Part shown: positions 32,601-47,600 of the stretch, piece after piece
Position numbering within the stretch: position 1 is the stretch's first letter
Layout of the letters: the number at the start of each line of letters is the position of its first letter
Source: Atriophallophorus winterbourni
Taxonomy: Eukaryota > Platyhelminthes > Trematoda > Plagiorchiida > Microphallidae
Length of the DNA stretch: 64,000 bases
Direction: 5' to 3'
Assembly: GCA_013407085.1 (NCBI GenBank)
Contig: JACCGJ010000335.1
Location: 1-64,000 of the forward strand
The notes under the pieces: model-generated
The model's database searches: none
Seen by the model: the letters and a program-made list of their open reading frames with translations, nothing else
What the model was told of the DNA's origin: nothing
Position numbers and translations under genes: made by a program

Positions 32601-35600
32601 TCCCAAACAAATGAGATAACATTTACTCATGTGAAATGCAAAATGCTGCGGCTTGGAAAATCTCTGCACCACACGTCCTGTTATGGAATATTCAATCTAA
32701 GCCTGTGCACGATGGCTGAGGAAGGATATTGAACTAGTTGACAGGATTTATCATCGTGCGACAAAGTTGGTCTCCCGGTACAGAAATTTGCCTTTCCAAG
32801 AGCGAAAGTCAAACTAAATCTACATGTTTTTACCCATCGACGGATACCTAGTGACCTCCTTTTGCATTCAAAATCTTGCACCCGAACATCATCCCAAAAA
32901 CACTTACTAAAGCCAAATGACCTTGCCCGAACACGAAAACATTCGAAGGTTTCACGCGTTCCATATTCTCGATTGGATATTCGCCTCAATTATTTTTCTG
33001 TCAGAATTTGTTTCTCTTTGAACATCTTGCCTGAAGAAATCATACGCTCGGAATCAGTTGAGGTTTTCGCTTCAAACTCGATGAGTCTATGACGAACCAT
33101 GGGGTATGTGACTGTCCCTATTAATTATTAAAAGATTTTATATTTTTACTCGTCATTCTGTGGTTATTGTTAAGCTTACTGATTTTTCTACCATAAAACT
33201 TTTTGTGTTCAAAGTTAATGACCAGTCAGTTTTGTCTAGTAATATTAAATGATGTTTGTAATTTGTCAGCATGGAGTGTACAGGTTTAAATTAATTCAAC
33301 GATTCCCGATGATGGATTATAGCCCGCTTCAATTCCTTGCATAATTTTGACTTCGTTCTTCTTGATTGTTATTCATGGGTACAGCGCACTGTAGTTAAGA
33401 CGATTTAAGTACGTCGGTTTTTGAAACATTTATAAACCCGAATTTTTTACCACCGTTGTGTAAATGAAAGTTGGAAACATCAGCAATTGATTGGAATATG
33501 TTCAGGATCGATATTAATAGCAAATGCTTTGCGACCCCAATTATTTTCTCACTCTGGATCTATCGGTGTTTTTGCGTCAAGAGTGTACAATTACCAAAAA
33601 CTGCCCCAACAGATCACATTTTATTAATTCATTCATTACGGCATTGATTCTATCTAACGATCGGATTATGGAAATCCTGTTAGACGAAGTAATGTTAATT
33701 TGAACAACGAGCGCAGTCTAATCCTTCTAGGCATTCCAGAGGCTGCCAATATGATGAAGGCTGTTAAACAACAACACCAACAACACGAATACAGTGGCTT
33801 TACATCGTATAAGCGATGGCAACGCCGGAGTGTGTCGTTGCGAGTACCTTCAGAATACCCCGGTCATCAAATTACAACGGCAATGGACCACCTCCCCTGA
33901 AACTCACTTTCCTAACATGTGCTATGACAGACTTCGCCAGACATACTTGCCGACTACACAGGAAATATATTCCCAGTGAAATCAGAATAAGCACATTAAA
34001 GGCAGCCTCGTAAACACAAGCTGAAGCGTTTCCGAGCAAAGATACTGAAACCTTAAACTTAGAAGACGGTTCAAATAACCACAAAGTTCAATCTCTCAGG
34101 GGGTCGGCCCAATAGACACCATCCATACATAATCGTTACATACCAATACCTGTATTAATTCTGTATGCAATAATGCGCAGTGTTTGTGGAACAAAATATT
34201 GTGTTGACCCCAGTTTACTGAAATCCCTTAGTGCTTCCTTCTTACACACACACACGTGGAAAACAAATTACCCAAACATATATTTCCTCTCTCCGTGCGA
34301 CAATTAAAATTACTTTTGCTCCTCCTTTGAAGCACATGAAAACCAACATTAAAGTACGATTTGATCTAACTTTTATACGTATATCCTGTTGTATTGTGCA
34401 TCTATTTGCTTTTTCACCATAAATCTTGAATCTTGGTATTCAAATTTGCCGTTTAATCTAGTCCCCTGTCCGTCTTAGCAACTTGGGTATTAAGAAATTC
34501 ATAACTTGCGCAATTTAAGCTATTATTCACTTTAGCTTGACTTAAGTGATAGGTAAAAATGAAATCGGTGTGGAAACTTAATTCGCTTACCCCTACTCGT
34601 GTTTTAGTATGCCACATGTCCGATGATAACGTTTTGGTTCCTTAGAGCAGACTGACGCAGTTAATACCGCCGGGCAAATCGTAGTAAATGCTTCACAACT
34701 ATGAAGTTTAAGATTTAACTGAAAGACCCCTTCTCAATGATAAACTTCTAAGCTAAAAAAATATTTGAACATATTCGAGACCGATCGGGAGTCCATAATC
34801 GTGAAAAGAAAGCTTGAAATGAATCAGTTATAACAAGTTTTTTGGTAACGTTTCGCTTCTGAACACAGAAGCTTCGTCAGACCAAGGGTGTCGGTACGAA
34901 CAGTGTTCAGGTTTAAATGGCATTTTCTTGGCCAATCTTGTGTTCTCTAAAATTCTTCTTCTTGCTGTTGATTACGTGAGTTTATGGGTTATAAAAGGAT
35001 AAATCACAGCCACTGCAAATCCGTAACCTTGGTTGGCCCCACTGTCAGGTTGTTTGCCATAATCCTTCGTAGATGAAAAGGTAAAATCCACGACATCCTG
35101 ATTCAACTAGTCATATCTTGGCACTCCAAAACGGCAGGCACGAGCCGTTCCAAAAGGTCACGTGTCCTCTCGGTGCCATCTACACAAATGTATCGGAATC
35201 GGATGGCAAAAAGTTTTGGCAGCAACGCAGAATGAACGTAAGTGTGTATGGACTCGGAATGTTTTCTTTTACACGGTGCATAGTTTTAGCCGCTCACTTA
35301 AGAGAAGCATCATTTACACCTGAAACATGGAACAGAGAAAACGTTGCATTCTGCCTACCTATGAACACGTCATACTGTTCATTGATTAACCCTTTGAAGT
35401 TTTAGGAGAAATAACCATTTGAGTGAGGTAAAGTATGTTCGATTTCAGCAAAACTATGTGGGTCGCAGCTTTTCGTGATCAGATCTGTGTAATCTGTGTC
35501 GCTAAATCGTTTGAATCTACACCATCTGTCTTAACCATTAGACACGTGGCGAAAATTCCGCTGCAGATCCATCCTCGTTGCTATTGTCGTGAAATGGTCA

Positions 35601-38600
35601 TTAGCAAGTAAATTAATTAACGCAGAAGGCGATCATTCTCCACAAAATAGGCCTAATTGCAGAGATTTGACTGGCTGGCAAAACTAGCAGGTTTTCTGAA
35701 GATGCAACGGATCTTGTCTGAACACACCTCCACAAAACGTAATCTCCGAAGCCCTTTGTCAGTAACACAAATTCTGAAAATAATTCCAGTGTAAAAATGT
35801 GTCACGATGCACTAGGCTTCTTAAAAGGGGATCCTCGAAAATGTATTGTTCTTGACAGAGAAGTGTTTTTCTTATTCAAAAAATTGTGGGTCATGATCTG
35901 TAGTATACCGATTAATATGAAGAGATGTTACTCAAACTTCGGTCTTTTATATTTTAGAGACCACACCTCAGAAACTATCATCGGCGTTCAACTTATCACA
36001 TACATACTTACAATCTATTTATTAGTTGTTGTGGTTACAGCTAAATGGTTCGCATTTACAATTTTGTTATACACTTACGTTCGTGCATTGTGTGGATAGT
36101 CCAGGTTTCACTGCCGTAAAGTGAAGCATTTAGTACGCACACGCTGTACACCATCATTTTTGTCTTCACAGTCAACTTATGGATGCCCCCGACAGGAGTG
36201 TTCAAACGGGGCAAGATAGCAGCTGCTATGCCAATCTGCTGATCACGATGTCTAGCGAGAGATATGAAAACTTTTGGCATTGAACCTACAAGTTGGGTAG
36301 AACTTTCTCTTGTCAGCTCACATTGGAGGCGTAATGAGAGAAGAGCTGGAGGAGAAAATACAGCTCTTGGCTGCTGAAGGGACGCCTATCGAATGAGGAC
36401 TGCATATCGCTGTGAGTGCTGCGGGAAAGACTGCCACTCCCAAATCGGGTTGTTTAGTCTTCCTAAAAGCTGCGGAACAAGAAACCATCATGCGCATGGG
36501 ATGTACATCCATGGTCGACATAGACTAAAGGAGGCCAACAACAACTTTCCCAAACTATCCATCTATAAATTCAGAAACTCGGCCTCAAGAAAAATACCAA
36601 CTTTTTCACAAATTAGATGTTGTTTTCAGTTTTCCACGTGAACAAACTTGTTTGAAGCTAATCCAAGATGGCTTTCTGATAATTATACCTTTAGTTACAT
36701 TTTCAAAGACCCTCCCTAAACTTTCACGTGGTCCCAAACCCCCACAACAGACAACATTTTATGATGCACTGGTGTCGCTCTATCCAGTTGGTGCATGCTT
36801 TCTTTATATGAACCAATCTGCTGGATCAGCTTACGTGAGTGTTTTACTAATGTGTAAGGATCTCTCTCTTATTATCATCCCGTTCTTCAAAATGAATTGG
36901 TACCTCGTGATTGTTGATATTCAGAGAATAATTGTACGCATACACGAAACACGGGTCCTGAGAGATCTACTATATTTGATTATTATTCGTTCACATTTAC
37001 GCGGTCTCATTTCTCACTGGCGCATGACAATCAGCGTGATGACGATTACTTACCGGGTGACATTTTTCACGTCTAATCTTCCATTGTTCTCTTTCATATT
37101 TTGCTTGAGCTCCTCAAGAAGTTCCGCTCCGCTAGTGAGCTCGGTCTCGTCCTCGTTGAAATTGGTCGAAGTGGGACTGGATGGAGGTTGCAACTCTTTG
37201 CCTTCGTTGGCTGCCAAAGCATCGGCAGCTTGTTGCTGTAGTAAAATATCAACGAAGAAACGAGCTGGTGATTTTGAACGGTGGTGGCCATAATTCGACT
37301 TTCTGGGAAACTCAGATCGATAAATCATATTGGCACTATTGTTTACAACTGTGCTTACAAATCGCGTTTCTAAAGGATAATAAGTGAAGCGGAGATTTAA
37401 CCACCATTTCAAATCTCAATGCACAGCAAACCAGCTAAACGGCGTTTGTCAATTTGGTTCTAAGTAGAGAAACACAAGAGCAAGAGCAAGTTAGAGCCAC
37501 CGTTACAAAACATTCCATACCCCGAACCACCTCTTACAGGATTTATTCACGCGAAGGAATACGAGAAATTATCGGACCCATGAGTATGTGCTGGTCGTAC
37601 CCCATTCCCTCCTAAACTGTAGAAGGTATTTTTACTCTGTCCGTGTATGTTTTACTTGGAACAGTTTATCTTCTACTGTTGCTCACTTCACTAGGTTGCA
37701 TGACTTTAAAACGAAATTGAACGAATTTTATTGAATTATACGTTTCCCGAACACTTATATAATGCTTAATCTACTCCTTGTCTTCTTTATACACTTAAAT
37801 TTCAATTTTTACCATCCTATGGTTGTTGTTAAGCTTGTTGCTTTTTAGACCATTATAAATCTTGAATTACGTTGAATTACCTTGAATATGAAGTAGCTAT
37901 GAATGCAGCTGATTTTAAAGTGAGCAGATATGTGTCAATGAATTAGGTAACTTTTATAGAAGACCCTCACCAGTACGCAAAGCTTAATTCTAAAAATGAT
38001 GTGACGAAAACAACTGGGCAATATCTTATATCAATCAATCAAACAGATACTGTTGACGGAATTTCCGTCTCAACAAAAGTTCGGACAAGTAGCTTCCTAC
38101 CATTTGATGTCTTTTACTTTGCCTGAAAAGGGTCGGTGTGTGATCGAAACTGGTGCTACAGATTCTCATACCATTAGCTCTAAGGTTTCCTTCGATTGGT
38201 TTGGTTTAGCTTAAATAATTGCCTGCGTCGCGAGAATAGAATAGCCGACATTTTATCCTGCACTTCTGGCAAGAGCGACAGCAAGCTTCCAATGGGGAAA
38301 TTAGTTTAGCATTGGAATTCTTAATTTTTTGACAAGCACTATCGACTGCTCAGACCACCATAGCAACTATGTCTAATGATTTCGACCATTGAGCTTTTAA
38401 GATACAAGCGTTCGTTATCTTCCAGGTAAGAGGTATTAATCGAGCCTAGAATGTGTCATCGATACTGATGCATCGTTTGTGCAAGCAGAGCGTAGACCGA
38501 GAGCAGAAACACAGTAAATGAACAACACGCACGGCAAACAAATTATTCGAAATGAGGAATAACCAATTATAACAATGGTACGCATTTCGGCCAATCAGAC

Positions 38601-41600
38601 ATGAATATGGGGGCGGCATTCACGCACACATGATCAAGTTCAAATAACGGGTCGATAACAGTCGCGACAGCAACAACGGCGAATTGGAGGTAGATACAGA
38701 CAGCGGATATACAATTGTGTGATAAGTCATGTTGCGATTCTGAACGAACTATCTATTCTACAATATCATTCAGGTTTTCTGGTTCTCTAACACAGATAAA
38801 ACACTATTAAGAGGTGAGTGTTTGAAGTCGGAAATAATATGTCGTGTGCGAAACAATGAATTGACTTTTGTACCTGGTGCAGTTATCTAATCAGACTGCT
38901 TCCACCTGATATGTAAAATAAGCTTGACGGTGGTTCTGGAGAGTGTAGGCAACCGTGAAATCCGATGCATCAGGGTTTAACAGCTTTTCGTGATCCCTTT
39001 CAGAGCACTCGTTGATCTGGCCTAATAGACTTGTTTGCTTAGGGAAATGCATACATTGTATTATATGGATGCATAATTGTACATTACGTGCGCATAATAA
39101 ATCCTTTGGTATATAGCTATTAGCTTGATTCCAATGTAATCAATGACAGAATACATACACTGATCTCACAAGGAACACCCATTAGTTTTTACACTTACGT
39201 TTATGTGTGCTAAATGGTCTTACAAACATTATCTTTTCCTATCGCAGGCTTCCTATCAGCAATTCTTATGTCTATAAAAATGTCGACATCCATTCGGATG
39301 TGTTAATGTAACGTTAAAATTATAAAAAAAACTTAGGCAAGGAAGGCTCATCCGGAAATACACCACCCGGTTTCACATGAGAATAAAAAGAACACACTAA
39401 CTCCAATGTAAATGAAAAGATATTGTAAAGCGACCGCGTTATGGGAAAAGATTGATATTTTTCAGTTAAGCTCCTGCCTCATGCTAGATCGATATCACCA
39501 AGTATGGTTTCGTTTAACTGAATAGTAGCAGCTTGAAAAATATACTTACCAAGTTAGCCATAGTCTCTTCCAGCACGCCTTTGATGTGAATATGTTGTAT
39601 TTTGTAATATTCGCTCAAGCGCTTAGCCAAAGTCGTCTTTCCACTGGCGGGTGGCCCCAAAATGCATAATCTGATGGGCTGTAATTGGTTGGACGAATAG
39701 TTTTAAAAAATTCGGATGAAAACAAAATCCAATTTACTGCATAAGATTAACAGAAATTAATTAAAAAATTATAACAGCCGTTGCCAGACTAAAATAGTAG
39801 ACAATGAATTATTCCTTTCAAAAATCAGGAACCTCGTCAAACACAATATTGACATTCTTTAATTCTCTTCGCCATACTCGAATGGGACACTCTTCATAGT
39901 CATAAATTGAGCCACACACCCTATCCTTGTCTGAAGGACAGCGAGTGAGTTACTGTTCTCGGTCTCCGTTGGTCCACAGTCGCCATGCCTGTAAATCGCA
40001 AGCGAAGATTTATTCCATACTCCACACTCTCTAACAAGAATATTCAATTCAGAAATTACTATCCCACAAATTTCACAATAATCGGCAGTACTCGGCTGAT
40101 CAGGGGTAGTTGCACGCTGTCAACGAGATATCCGTTCAACAGCCCAAAGCAGTACCCGCTCTTCCCCAACTTCGAAATGACACTACACGTAAGTGAGCGG
40201 TCAAAAACAGTTCATATTTTATCGATGTCCAGAGCTTTTCAACGTCTTTGTACCATGAATGTTGCATCCCCAGAGTTCAACTTGATGATTTGAACTCCCC
40301 GCAGATTAGATGTTTTGGAATACGAGCGTTTTGCATTGGGTACATAAACAAATTAACAAACAAATATAATTAAAATTTAAACACACCCATATAACTGTGA
40401 GCTGAACGATTTATTAGGTAATGTTGCAGCCGCAAACATTTGGCCAAGCCTAACGTTGCTTTTACATGGGGTTATTTGTCGCATATATAAAGACGCAATA
40501 TGCGTGTTGAGCGAACACGCAACGTAACCATTTCCACATGCGTTACTTCCAACACTATGTACGACATTATCTTTCCGTTTCTTAGCGACACGGATGTGTG
40601 ATCAAGCAGTACTTATGTACTGCGAAAGCATAACTTAATTTAGCATTGGTACTGAGCTGCTTGTGGAAATTCGCTGGAGTCCCCTGGTCGATATCTAATT
40701 CTGATATTTCTCTAGGCCTGGGCAAGTTGACAGTCTCACCCTATAACAATCATCATCATCACAGACAGCATAACACCGGTAGCGCGTTCCGAGTGCTTAA
40801 CTGCCACACAACCATGAAAAGTAAAATCCTAAATGATGGGTAAGGGTGGGACTTAAATAGCTACGGATTCTATAGAAAAGTAAGCACAAACAAAGTGGGT
40901 AGAGGTGCCTACACCTCGAATGGAACATGCATCCAAACAATGACAATGCAGTACTTTGTCTGGTTCTTAACCTGTAATTTTCTACCCTCATAGATAACTA
41001 TTTATTAAACTAACAAGCGTCAGATTTTTTTATTTACACAGAACTCAGTGTGATCGAGAATGCATGTGCGATGTGACATTTTCACTATTCCACATCATGC
41101 ACATCCAAATCCAAACTACCGGAATGTCATTCACAACACCTATCAAACTGTATCGATAAATATCAACGTGATTTAACTCGAATTCACGTATATGTGACCA
41201 CACATTACATGGTCTTGTTAGATTAACTTGCAAGCTTCTTTCAAGAGAAATTCGAAATGATTTTTACAAAAGTTAATTTTGTGCGGATTTTTCATCGATA
41301 CCACACTAGGTCAATAAACGTACGACCAATCTTCTGGCAAGTTTGTACTCTTTGGTTATGTTCGCCATCTCCTCGACCATGCCATTCTCGCAATGCCATC
41401 GAAATCTTCCATGTTCTTTCAAAAAGCTAGCTTCCATGCGAAGATTGACGAGTAGTTGATCCAGCTGATTTTGCTGAATACGACCAAATAAAAGTTAACG
41501 TAATGTCGCAAAACGAAACCATCTTGAGATCACTTGTGATAAATAATTTTTTAAAAACATATACGAACATAGTCCGTTGGAAGGATTAGATGAAAATCGT

Positions 41601-44600
41601 CAATTTCAAGTGAACAATACGATGATATTTCGAATAAAGTAGGGTCGTAAAAATGTAGATGATGGTGAATAGAGCTAAACAAAACGGGCGTTTCGGACTT
41701 GGATAAATATCATGGCTGTTGTGCAAAGGTAAATCAAAAACGAGGACAAAGTTTTACATATTAAATGGTCTGTTCCTACGGTCCCAATATAATGAGTACG
41801 TATTTTTCGTTTTTCTAACGTGGTTTTCTTTGCCACTCTTAATTTGGAATAGCGTCGTTGCAAGGTTGGCCGGACTCTGACTTGTCTGAAGCAGATGAAG
41901 GCTTTGACGGTTAAACTAGCTTCATTCTGGGCGACTCGTCCCCCGGGTTGGGGTCCAAGAGATGGGAATTCGCAATGGCTTCTTACTTTTAGTGACGCCT
42001 CAAAAGCGTGTTTAGTGGCAGTCTTGTTATAGACATTTGCTCAGTTAGTTTGAATAATTTGTTCATGATGTCAAGTGAAGTAGTGAGGAAAGCCATAAAA
42101 GTGAATGCCGTGAGGAAGTTTTCATGCTGATTTTACTCTACTCGTTCACAACACTTGCTTAATTGCATGCCTAATTAGAGATGTAGGCACCTCATCTCAG
42201 TTTGTTTGTGCTGACTCCTCTATGGATTCCAAAGCTCTTCAGGTCGAGCCCTTCCCCAGTGTTTTTAGTATTTAACATATGGAACTCAAGCCCTTAGAAC
42301 TCGCTACTGGAGTAATGCTGTTCACGATTATGATGAATGGGTACAAATATCCTGCATGATTTTACATCACACACACACACACACACAAACACTTCCCAGG
42401 ACCGGTTTGGAGATGTTTGCATTCAGCAGGCAGGGATAGTGCGATCAGGAGAAACGCTAAACAATGCTTGAAATTTGAAGTCACTGATGGATGAATTTGT
42501 CGAGATAACCTGTCCACTCACATGTACACACAATGGGCTGTAGTTCCGGTTAAACGCTCGTGAAATTGAACAAACTAACCATATTCTATCCTTTTTTCAT
42601 CATACACATAGCAGTGGTCGGCGCTTCAATTGAGATGACTCGTTGAGTTAAACAATGCAACTCAAAAGTTTGCTACAAAGTTAAGCTTTGATTACCACTT
42701 TTCCACTATTTCAGTGACCACGGAAACAAATTTTGCTGTCTTCACTTGACGACCGTAAACAGCAGGAAACTAGTTGTGGATTGCAATCAGGGCAATGTGA
42801 GCAACACTAAACTGTGCTTGTCTATCCACTGGCTGAAAGTCACAGTCTGTCTAGTAAACGAAACTCACGTTGGCCGCGGCCACTATAGTTAGATGATCGA
42901 TTGACTGTCTGTGCTTCACCCCCCCCATTTGAAAAATTGGACACATTGAACGTTTGAATCTGGTGTCATAGTTTGACGAACAAACGTGGCATCGGTAACC
43001 CGATTCGCGTTGAAAACAGCAGTTTGCTAGTGGATTGTTGCTAGGTGGTTGCTGAAGCTGTAAGGGTCTAGGCATGCGGATCCTGCCCGTTTTGCCCTTA
43101 CATGAGGCGTGCAAATAGGACGAAACCCGTCGTGCTGTGTGTGATGGAAATGCATGCAAATTCGAGGATAAATCCTCATTTAAAAATTGAAATTTAGCTT
43201 TTATGCGTGGACTAAGCTATGTCCCACAGTCGGTGCAATTCAAATCCTCGAATAAGCACAAAGTCAGAACGGCCTTCGAAGGTCAAGTCACGGATACGCA
43301 TACCTGATGAGCCGCGAAACCGATCGTGTGCTTCCGTCCTGCTTTTCGAACGTCATATACTACTTATTAACAAAATCTGACTTTAAACAAATGAATATTT
43401 TTGTCTAGACTTTGATTCGATGAGGATGTCTAATTGCATCTGATTTAAGATTTACAATAAAAAAGCAAACAGTTGTACAATATCATAAGATAAACGTATA
43501 AAAGTTACACAAATAGTATTTCATGTTTGCCTTCCCATGTACCGCAAGTTTCCGTTCCGTTTTCGGAGATGATTGACATGACATGTCAATATTGGTTGCT
43601 GACTGTTATGTAGCATGTTTCACATGTAAACCTAAACCCCAACGTAAATTGATATCCGTTTTGTGCCATTATACTTGTTGAAATGCCGTCCCATTTCGTT
43701 ATAATGTTGCTAAGGTTAAACAAATGCCATGTTTTATGGCATAAAACGTAAACCTGTTTCCTCCTAAAAATAGTTTTGCGAGTGATCTGGTCATAGCATG
43801 CATTGCCGTTGATTCTGTATAAGAAAAGGATCGTGTGACATTTTCTGTCGAACTTTGATTTTGCTACCACTAATTTCAATGTGACAAAACACGTTCAACC
43901 AGTCCGATTGACTGCTGCTGGTAGGCGGGCAAGCATACATGTTTTGTTCTAATTGTGGCTAAAAATGTTCAAATTCTGCGAATTTAAATTACGAACCGTT
44001 TTCGGACAACATTTTCTCAGGTATCACAACTTTGAGAATGATTCTTTTAATAGAGACGGAGCCAAGTAAATTGAAGCACCATTCATTAGGATAGTTTAGG
44101 GACACTGTGAATATGCATCAATGCTGAAGTAGCGATAGATGCGGAACCTGCAAAATCAATGTGTATTTTCAACCCTTTCAACATCAAAGGGAACAACACC
44201 TTTTTGGACTCGAGTCACTTATACAGAACCAATGGAGATACAGCATATTAGTTGAGTAAATATTCGTATATGTTGTTCGGATAAGAATGTGAGAGCAATT
44301 TCCATCTATGCAGTGCGAAATCTTGACCAGAAGCTATTAGGCATATCCTTATAGGAAAACAAAAGCACGGTAACAGAAGGATCGGAAACGTAACTAAGTA
44401 ACTTACCGTAAACTCTGGATCCAAGAACGCTTCTTCACGATCCACGCTCCTCAACTTTCCCGTACTCAGGCTTTGAGATATAGCCTACATTGAAAACATT
44501 TTCTTGTATTTTTAAAAACAACGATTGGTGAAAAACGGACATAGTTCTAGGGTACTTACTTTTAACAACTCAGCCAACGTGTTCTGGGATTCGTCTTTTG

Positions 44601-47600
44601 CTATAATATAGTGCTTTAATGGACGCATTTCCATAATCGTATGAAGGGCACTGAAAGACGATGAGTTGCAATAGGAATTCTACGGTCAACATGAGAGATT
44701 TATTTTTGTATGTTTGAATCATAGTGATAATTTCGTGAAAAACATTGTACTGGCAACCATTTTTTGTGCTTGTGCATATATTTCCGCGACTGCATTTACG
44801 CCAAGTTTAATTGTTATTTCACTAGTTGACAAACCAGGCTACTTTGATTATCTATAGATACTCGCTTTCATATAATTGTGGTGCTAAGTTGAATTCCTTG
44901 CGATCAGGTGTGTTACGTTCCCTACCGTCCCGGCTTACCACCCCGTTAAGGCATTGGATACCATACAGTGGGTCTGGCGATCGCGCAGTCTTACATTGGT
45001 CGACACGAAGTGCGCACGATGTGCAATGCGCATTGTAAAAATTGTTTTAGCCAATCAGCTTATGCGTTGTTAGTTGTGCTTCAACCAATCACGTGGTTGT
45101 GGTCGTGTCAGCTGTGCGATTCACCAGAAGCCGTCAATCGATTATCGTTATCGATGGTGCGGGGGTTTCCAACAAACGAGAGCGTTGAATTAGCAGATGC
45201 TCAATAAAGCATGCATTTCTAATTAGGCTATCATTGTAGATATACTAATTTCAAGAGCCTCGATTATAGCTGCTAGATTTTATCTTAGTATGTTTTTAGT
45301 CACAATTTGACAACTAAATTGGACAAAAATTGAGTAAAAGATGCAAAAAATGGATTAGACCATTTTATAATTGAATGCCATTTTAATTAGGGTTAGTGCG
45401 ACCAACCATCATGTTCAAATACAGAAGCACAAAATGATTCCCGGACTAACATACGCAATTCTGTGATGGGACAGGATTTAACATGTGGATCTGTCATTGA
45501 ACACCATGTTTGGCTGTTTATATCTCACGAGATCAAGGAATAAACGATTTCTAGTTAAAAAGTTAATACTCTAAAACACTATTCACGAATGTTCTTTTGT
45601 ATATATTAGTACAATTTCGCTTTAAATATCGCCTGGCAAGGAAAGTCAACCACGTGTCAAGGTAGGGAATTCCAAAAGAATGTAGCATGTAGGGCAAAAA
45701 ATGAGGCCGTCAATCAATACGGGAACTTGGGACTTGGGATAGAGTATGTCTACGAGTCGCTTTCTCGTCACACTTCAAACAAGTGTCTAAGTGGATGTCC
45801 ATTTGTAGACACAATTCTATAGATCAGAATTATATCTCGTCGTATCCTCCTTTGAGTAAAGTCGCAATCTTTTGTGTACGCAACATTGCCCTGTGATAAT
45901 TTTTTTTAAAGAGAGCAATATCTTTTCGCAGCCAAGGAGCCCAGACTTCGACCGCATACTTCAGAATAGGGCGAAGGTAGATGTTCATTATCCTTGGTAA
46001 CTTAACCAGCGAGAATCTACCAAAATTTTCTTCGAAAGATAATTAACAATCTACTTGCCTGTCAATATATATTCGTGGCATTAACGTTAACATTTATATA
46101 TGTTTCAGATACAGAGCCAAAAGAATTGTACCTCACTTCACACTCTTTCTCCAATAATCAGTGCGAACAACAAGAAAACAAGTGTAAATTTAACATGCAG
46201 TGAACAAAACAACTAATCATTTTTTCGAATAAGCAAACGCCATCATCACCAAGTTGTTTGTACTCAGTAGGCAGGAAAGTATGAATGGGTTCTACGTAAC
46301 TGTAGATAAGATGAGAATAACATGAGATCCTAACAGTTAAAGCCACCAGTGAGAGTGTCCTTGTCCTAGTACACGAGAATGGAATGTGGCTTTTAGTAGG
46401 CGTTTACTTCAAAGCTTCCGCCACGTGGAAACAGGTTAAATGCAACTATTACATTGATTGCGTTTGACAGCTAATATTGAGTTAAGTTATATTAGCATGC
46501 CACTAATGGGAAGACATTGGTCTATGGTGGTTTTTACTCACATTCTTCAGGCATCATTCACTAAATGAACGGGTACTTATTATCGAAAATGAAAACCAGT
46601 ATTTCACATTTTCCGATTCAGTATCTAAGGCACCTCTATGAACCTAGCGGTTGTTGCTTATGATCAAGTTTGGTGTACAGTGTGAAAACTTGCATACCTG
46701 GCAAGATCATTGATATGGATAGTGGGCACGACATTTTCCCCATCCCCGGGAACATCAATGAACGGTGCATTGTGCCAGGCTTTCTTTAACAAGAAAGAGA
46801 ATATGATAAAGCCTTTCTGGATATATAAAGGCCAACGTAGTATTAAAACATCGTTGATTCAAGCTATTTACATATAACTGAGTCACACATGTAAGGTGAA
46901 ATGCGGGTAAATTCGACAGCTGTTCGAATGGTGGTTGAGCTAACATGTTAAATTGTGGAAGCTAATATTAAAAAATAGGAACAAATTTATCGTAAAAATT
47001 TTCGGTTTTGCTTTTGAGGTTTCATAGTATAAGTGAAATGTGATAAATGTGACTCATTGCTTCGACCTCACGGGTTTCACTATCAACTACAATGATAAAA
47101 TGTTTTCCAGCACAGAAACCACGTATGTCGCAACGCATATACAGTTCTAGATCAAGCAATCTCTTACTGGGTTGCGGTAGTCCGATGGCTTAAGAGTGCG
47201 CTGTTCACTCGGAGGTTCGTGATGTGCCCTTTGGGGAATATGTGCTTAGCTCTGATTCCCCCAACACACGCAGGTGTATAGTTGGTGGCTAAAATAATCG
47301 GATAAATACACGTGACATGGTAAAGCCATTTCCAGTGGGTGGCTTATCCCCTTTTCGCGTCAATGAAAGTGAGGTTAAACTCTGGCTCCATGAATCCCAA
47401 TGAATTGACAAGGATTTAAAAAATAGTTTACTGCCATATCCTCTCATACGCTTAAACCACTCAACGAAATTTTTACTGATACATCGTATTTAATAGCATT
47501 AATTAAGGTTAGCACTAACGGTATGGTAAAAGTGTCATGTTTCACCATAGTCGATGAACCGATAAGTGCACATAGGAATTTTATATCATTTTTGACCTTG

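Noticed and set aside
35118..35405. Small + strand gene in AK7 intron 11
   Set aside because: No domain, no splice or regulatory support, codons unlike the host exons.
38100..38220. VIETGATDSHTIS as an aspartic protease
   Set aside because: The catalytic Asp is Glu and no other retroelement motif is nearby.
39859..40293. Overlapping frames on both strands in AK7 intron 9
   Set aside because: No recognisable motif; probably an eroded repeat.
42851..43159. Cys-rich minus-strand frame as a zinc-finger gene
   Set aside because: Spacing does not fit a known finger and there is no continuation.
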